Shown: positions 7,080 through 8,595 of the stretch, in pieces
Layout: every line of letters starts with the position of its first letter
Position numbering within the stretch: the first letter of the stretch is position 1
NCBI GenBank assembly: GCA_002502365.1
Contig: DAOJ01000002.1
Span: 3,422 to 12,016 of the forward strand
DNA: 8,595 nucleotides
Direction: 5' to 3'
DNA from: Euryarchaeota archaeon UBA106
Lineage (GTDB): Archaea; Thermoplasmatota; Poseidoniia; Poseidoniales; Thalassarchaeaceae
Made by a program: the position numbers and the translations under genes
The notes under the pieces: model-generated
What the model was told of the DNA's origin: nothing
What the model saw: the letters and a program-made list of their open reading frames with translations, nothing else
Database searches by the model: none

Positions 7080-7238
7080 AGTGTCACCCAAATTGGGCTT
7101 ACATTTCAAGAAAACTATTGCTTAGGCTTGTTTTTCCCTGTGGAAAATTCGATATTTTACTTTATCATTAGGACGGAACTTCTAGAAAAGAAAATTCAGA
7201 AGGAACATTATGATGTATCTTATTCGATACGGATAGTC
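7080..7238. promoter_or_regulatory. Divergent control region between threonine aldolase and aminotransferase
   Basis: This 159-base AT-rich gap must hold the promoters of both flanking genes. Visible elements are the aldolase ribosome binding site GGTGA (7084-7088, minus strand), which overlaps one arm of a small dyad CCCAA-N-TTGGG (7087-7097); an AT-rich dyad AAAAT-N5-ATTTT (7144-7158); a TTCTAGAA palindrome (7180-7187); and GTATC-N6-GATAC (7215-7230) just before the aminotransferase start. T/A-rich stretches near 7152-7167 could serve as TATA boxes in either direction, but none matches the archaeal consensus well enough to call. An open frame continues upstream of 7239 to an ATG at 7128, but that part looks non-coding. 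Confidence 0.45.
7215..7230. repeat. Inverted repeat GTATC-N6-GATAC next to the aminotransferase start
   Basis: A 16-base dyad with perfect 5-base arms ends nine bases before the preferred ATG at 7239. It is placed where an operator or a leader hairpin could control the aminotransferase. The arms are short and could occur by chance in AT-rich DNA. Confidence 0.25.
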
Positions 7239-8510
7239 ATGATGGATGACAACAGTGGAGTGAATCAAGTGGAATCTTTTCTCTCAGACAACTGTCCTCC
7301 TATGGGAATTTACGAAACCCTCTATGCATTTAGGGACACCTTTGGTAGCTTCATGGGGACAGAAGGGACTCATCCATGGTCGCAAGGTTTTCCGCTTACA
7401 ACTCCGCTGGAAAAATTCGGTGGACCCGCCCTTCCGGATAGTGTAGAAGTGACATGGGAAGACCGATTCTATCCCAAGGCTTGGGGACATCCAGAATTGC
7501 GAGAAGCGATCGTTGACTACTACAACTCACGATATGGCTCATCCATTACTCCAGACAATGTAATGGTCTTCGCCGGAGGAAGGCCCGGAATCTACACGGT
7601 AATGGCCTTCCTAAAAGAACACATCAAGGTTAGAATTGGTAACATAGAATGGCCTGCATATCTCGACATTCTAACTCAAACAAATACCGAATACGACATT
7701 GTTCCTTTCACCAAAGAGAATAATTTCCATCCGAGTAATTCACAATACTTTAACCGAGAAGGAGTTAGTGAAGATACGGGATTATTGCCAGTTATTTCAA
7801 ACCCTCAGAATCCATCAGGTCAAACCCGTTCTGGAGAAGAGTTGCGAGAACTAATCGAGATGGCAGAAAAACCGGGTAATGGAATTCTTCTCGATGAAGC
7901 CTACGAGATGTTCCACACACCATCCGTTAGTGGAATCGAATTTGTACAAGATCTCGATAATAGCAACGTCTTCCTTGCTGGCGCTTGTACCAAAGGCTTG
8001 CAATCACCAGGAATCAGAATCGGTTGGATTATCGCCAGCAAGACAAATATTGAGACTATGGCAAATTACTCGAGTTTTGGAATGGGTGGCGTAAGCCATC
8101 CTTCACAACATTATGCGGTGAAGTTACTAGAACCAAGTCGAGTTGAGAAAGCAAGAGCAGCTGTTGAGCAACACTACAATTGGCAACGTGAAAGGTACGG
8201 CAAGGCATTCGAAGAGATGGGGCTTGGTGTTTACACCGGTAATGGAGGATTCTACCATTGGCTGGAATTACCGGAGGGAATGAATAGTGATGAATTGAAC
8301 AAACGCTTGTTCAAACATGGAGCTGCTATTCTCTGTGCTAAGGATTGCGATATGGCAAGACCTCATTCAAAGGACCCAAGTTACCAAACACCGTATTCTA
8401 GATTCTTTAGATTCTCATTCGGCCCCTTGCTACCAGAGACGTTTGAATCGGACATCAAACTGTTCCGAGAAGTGTATGAAGAATACAAGCGAGACGCTGG
8501 AGTCGAGTAG
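7239..8510 (+). CDS. Class I/II (fold-type I) PLP-dependent aminotransferase, substrate unknown
   Basis: A 423-residue cytoplasmic aminotransferase, counted from the ATG at 7239. Family landmarks in order are WGHPELREAIVDYYNSRYG near 82-100, FAGGRPGIY at 111-119 (the place of the usual phosphate-binding loop), SNPQNPSGQ with Asn191, LLDEAYE with Asp219 (pyridine nitrogen) and Tyr222, TKGLQSPGIRIGW with Lys252 (Schiff base) and Arg260 (phosphate), and FFRFSFG with Arg391 (substrate carboxylate). All catalytic positions are present, so it should be active. The substrate is not evident; it does not read clearly as AspC, HisC, TyrB or AvtA. The frame is open back to 7128, but the extra 37 residues are hydrophobic/basic, AT-rich and lie outside the family's start. 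The ATG pair at 7239/7242 has a weak GGAT upstream and fits better. It is transcribed divergently from the threonine aldolase. Confidence 0.87.
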   Translation: MMDDNSGVNQVESFLSDNCPPMGIYETLYAFRDTFGSFMGTEGTHPWSQGFPLTTPLEKFGGPALPDSVEVTWEDRFYPKAWGHPELREAIVDYYNSRYGSSITPDNVMVFAGGRPGIYTVMAFLKEHIKVRIGNIEWPAYLDILTQTNTEYDIVPFTKENNFHPSNSQYFNREGVSEDTGLLPVISNPQNPSGQTRSGEELRELIEMAEKPGNGILLDEAYEMFHTPSVSGIEFVQDLDNSNVFLAGACTKGLQSPGIRIGWIIASKTNIETMANYSSFGMGGVSHPSQHYAVKLLEPSRVEKARAAVEQHYNWQRERYGKAFEEMGLGVYTGNGGFYHWLELPEGMNSDELNKRLFKHGAAILCAKDCDMARPHSKDPSYQTPYSRFFRFSFGPLLPETFESDIKLFREVYEEYKRDAGVE

Positions 8511-8528
8511 AATCTCTCTGACCTAATT

Positions 8529-8545
8529 CGACCGCTACGCGGTCG
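8529..8545. repeat. Perfect hairpin CGACCGC-TAC-GCGGTCG after the aminotransferase
   Basis: A 7-base-pair GC-rich stem with a 3-base loop begins 18 bases after the aminotransferase stop. It could protect the mRNA 3' end or mark transcript ends. It is not followed by a T-run (next bases GGCTCGG), so it is not a standard intrinsic terminator. Its compact, symmetrical form also suits a dispersed intergenic repeat, which one window cannot test. Confidence 0.45.
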
Positions 8546-8565
8546 GCTCGGAAACCGGTTCGTAT

Positions 8566-8580
8566 AGGCTATAAGCGTGC
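8566..8580 (+). promoter_or_regulatory. Possible archaeal TATA-type promoter for a gene past the right edge
   Basis: GGCTATAAGCGTGC contains TATAAG at 8570-8575, resembling an archaeal box A. If used, transcription would begin about 25 bases on, at or just past the window end. No gene start is visible to confirm it, and the following purine-rich AAGGGGGGAG could instead be a ribosome binding site. A low-confidence call. Confidence 0.2.
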
Positions 8581-8595
8581 AAGGGGGGAGTGTAG

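Noticed and set aside
8529..8545. Intrinsic terminator call for the hairpin after the aminotransferase
   Set aside because: No T-run follows the stem on the plus strand, so it was listed as an inverted repeat.
8551..8595. Start of a tRNA or rRNA gene at the right edge
   Set aside because: GGTTCG near 8557-8562 recalls a T-loop, but no acceptor, D or anticodon arms can be formed around it.
1..8595. CRISPR array, transposon ends, toxin-antitoxin or other defence cassette
   Set aside because: No spaced direct repeats, transposase, integrase or paired small genes were found. The AddAB-like pair is a repair enzyme; a defence role such as degrading phage DNA is a known side effect of the family, not a dedicated system visible here.

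Overview
The window reads as ordinary, densely coded chromosome from a prokaryote. The best guess is a marine euryarchaeon of the Marine Group II (Candidatus Poseidoniales) type. This rests on three things: a secreted acidic protein with an N-terminal signal peptide and a C-terminal membrane anchor ending in basic residues; GGTGA-type ribosome binding sites in front of several genes; and the lack of an obvious bacterial -35/-10 promoter in the divergent gap. None of these is decisive, and a bacterial origin is not excluded.

Layout: four genes lie head to tail on the minus strand. In transcription order they are a low-specificity threonine aldolase (7079 to 6033), a secreted membrane-anchored thioredoxin-fold protein (5993 to 5064), an AddB-like nuclease subunit (4991 to 1386) and an AddA-like UvrD/RecB-family helicase. 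The helicase starts at 1389 and runs off the left edge; its first 463 residues are present. A PLP-dependent aminotransferase (7239 to 8510) is transcribed the other way. It shares a 159-base divergent control region with the aldolase. The last 85 bases hold a strong small hairpin and a possible TATA box for a gene beyond the right edge.

How the genes work together: the AddB-like and AddA-like genes overlap by 4 bases (ATGA), and the helicase ribosome binding site lies inside the AddB-like gene, so the two products are probably made together. They look like the two halves of a DNA double-strand-break resection machine. The helicase carries the ATP motor. The AddB-like partner has no visible P-loop but keeps a complete PD-(D/E)XK nuclease with a four-cysteine iron-sulfur signature. 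The upstream aldolase and thioredoxin-fold genes have no evident functional link to DNA repair and may only share a transcript. The aldolase and the divergent aminotransferase are both PLP enzymes of amino-acid metabolism.

I see no mobile element, CRISPR array, tRNA, rRNA or prophage gene. The most interesting content is the AddAB-like pair if the archaeal assignment holds, followed by the small leader structures and the corrected start sites.
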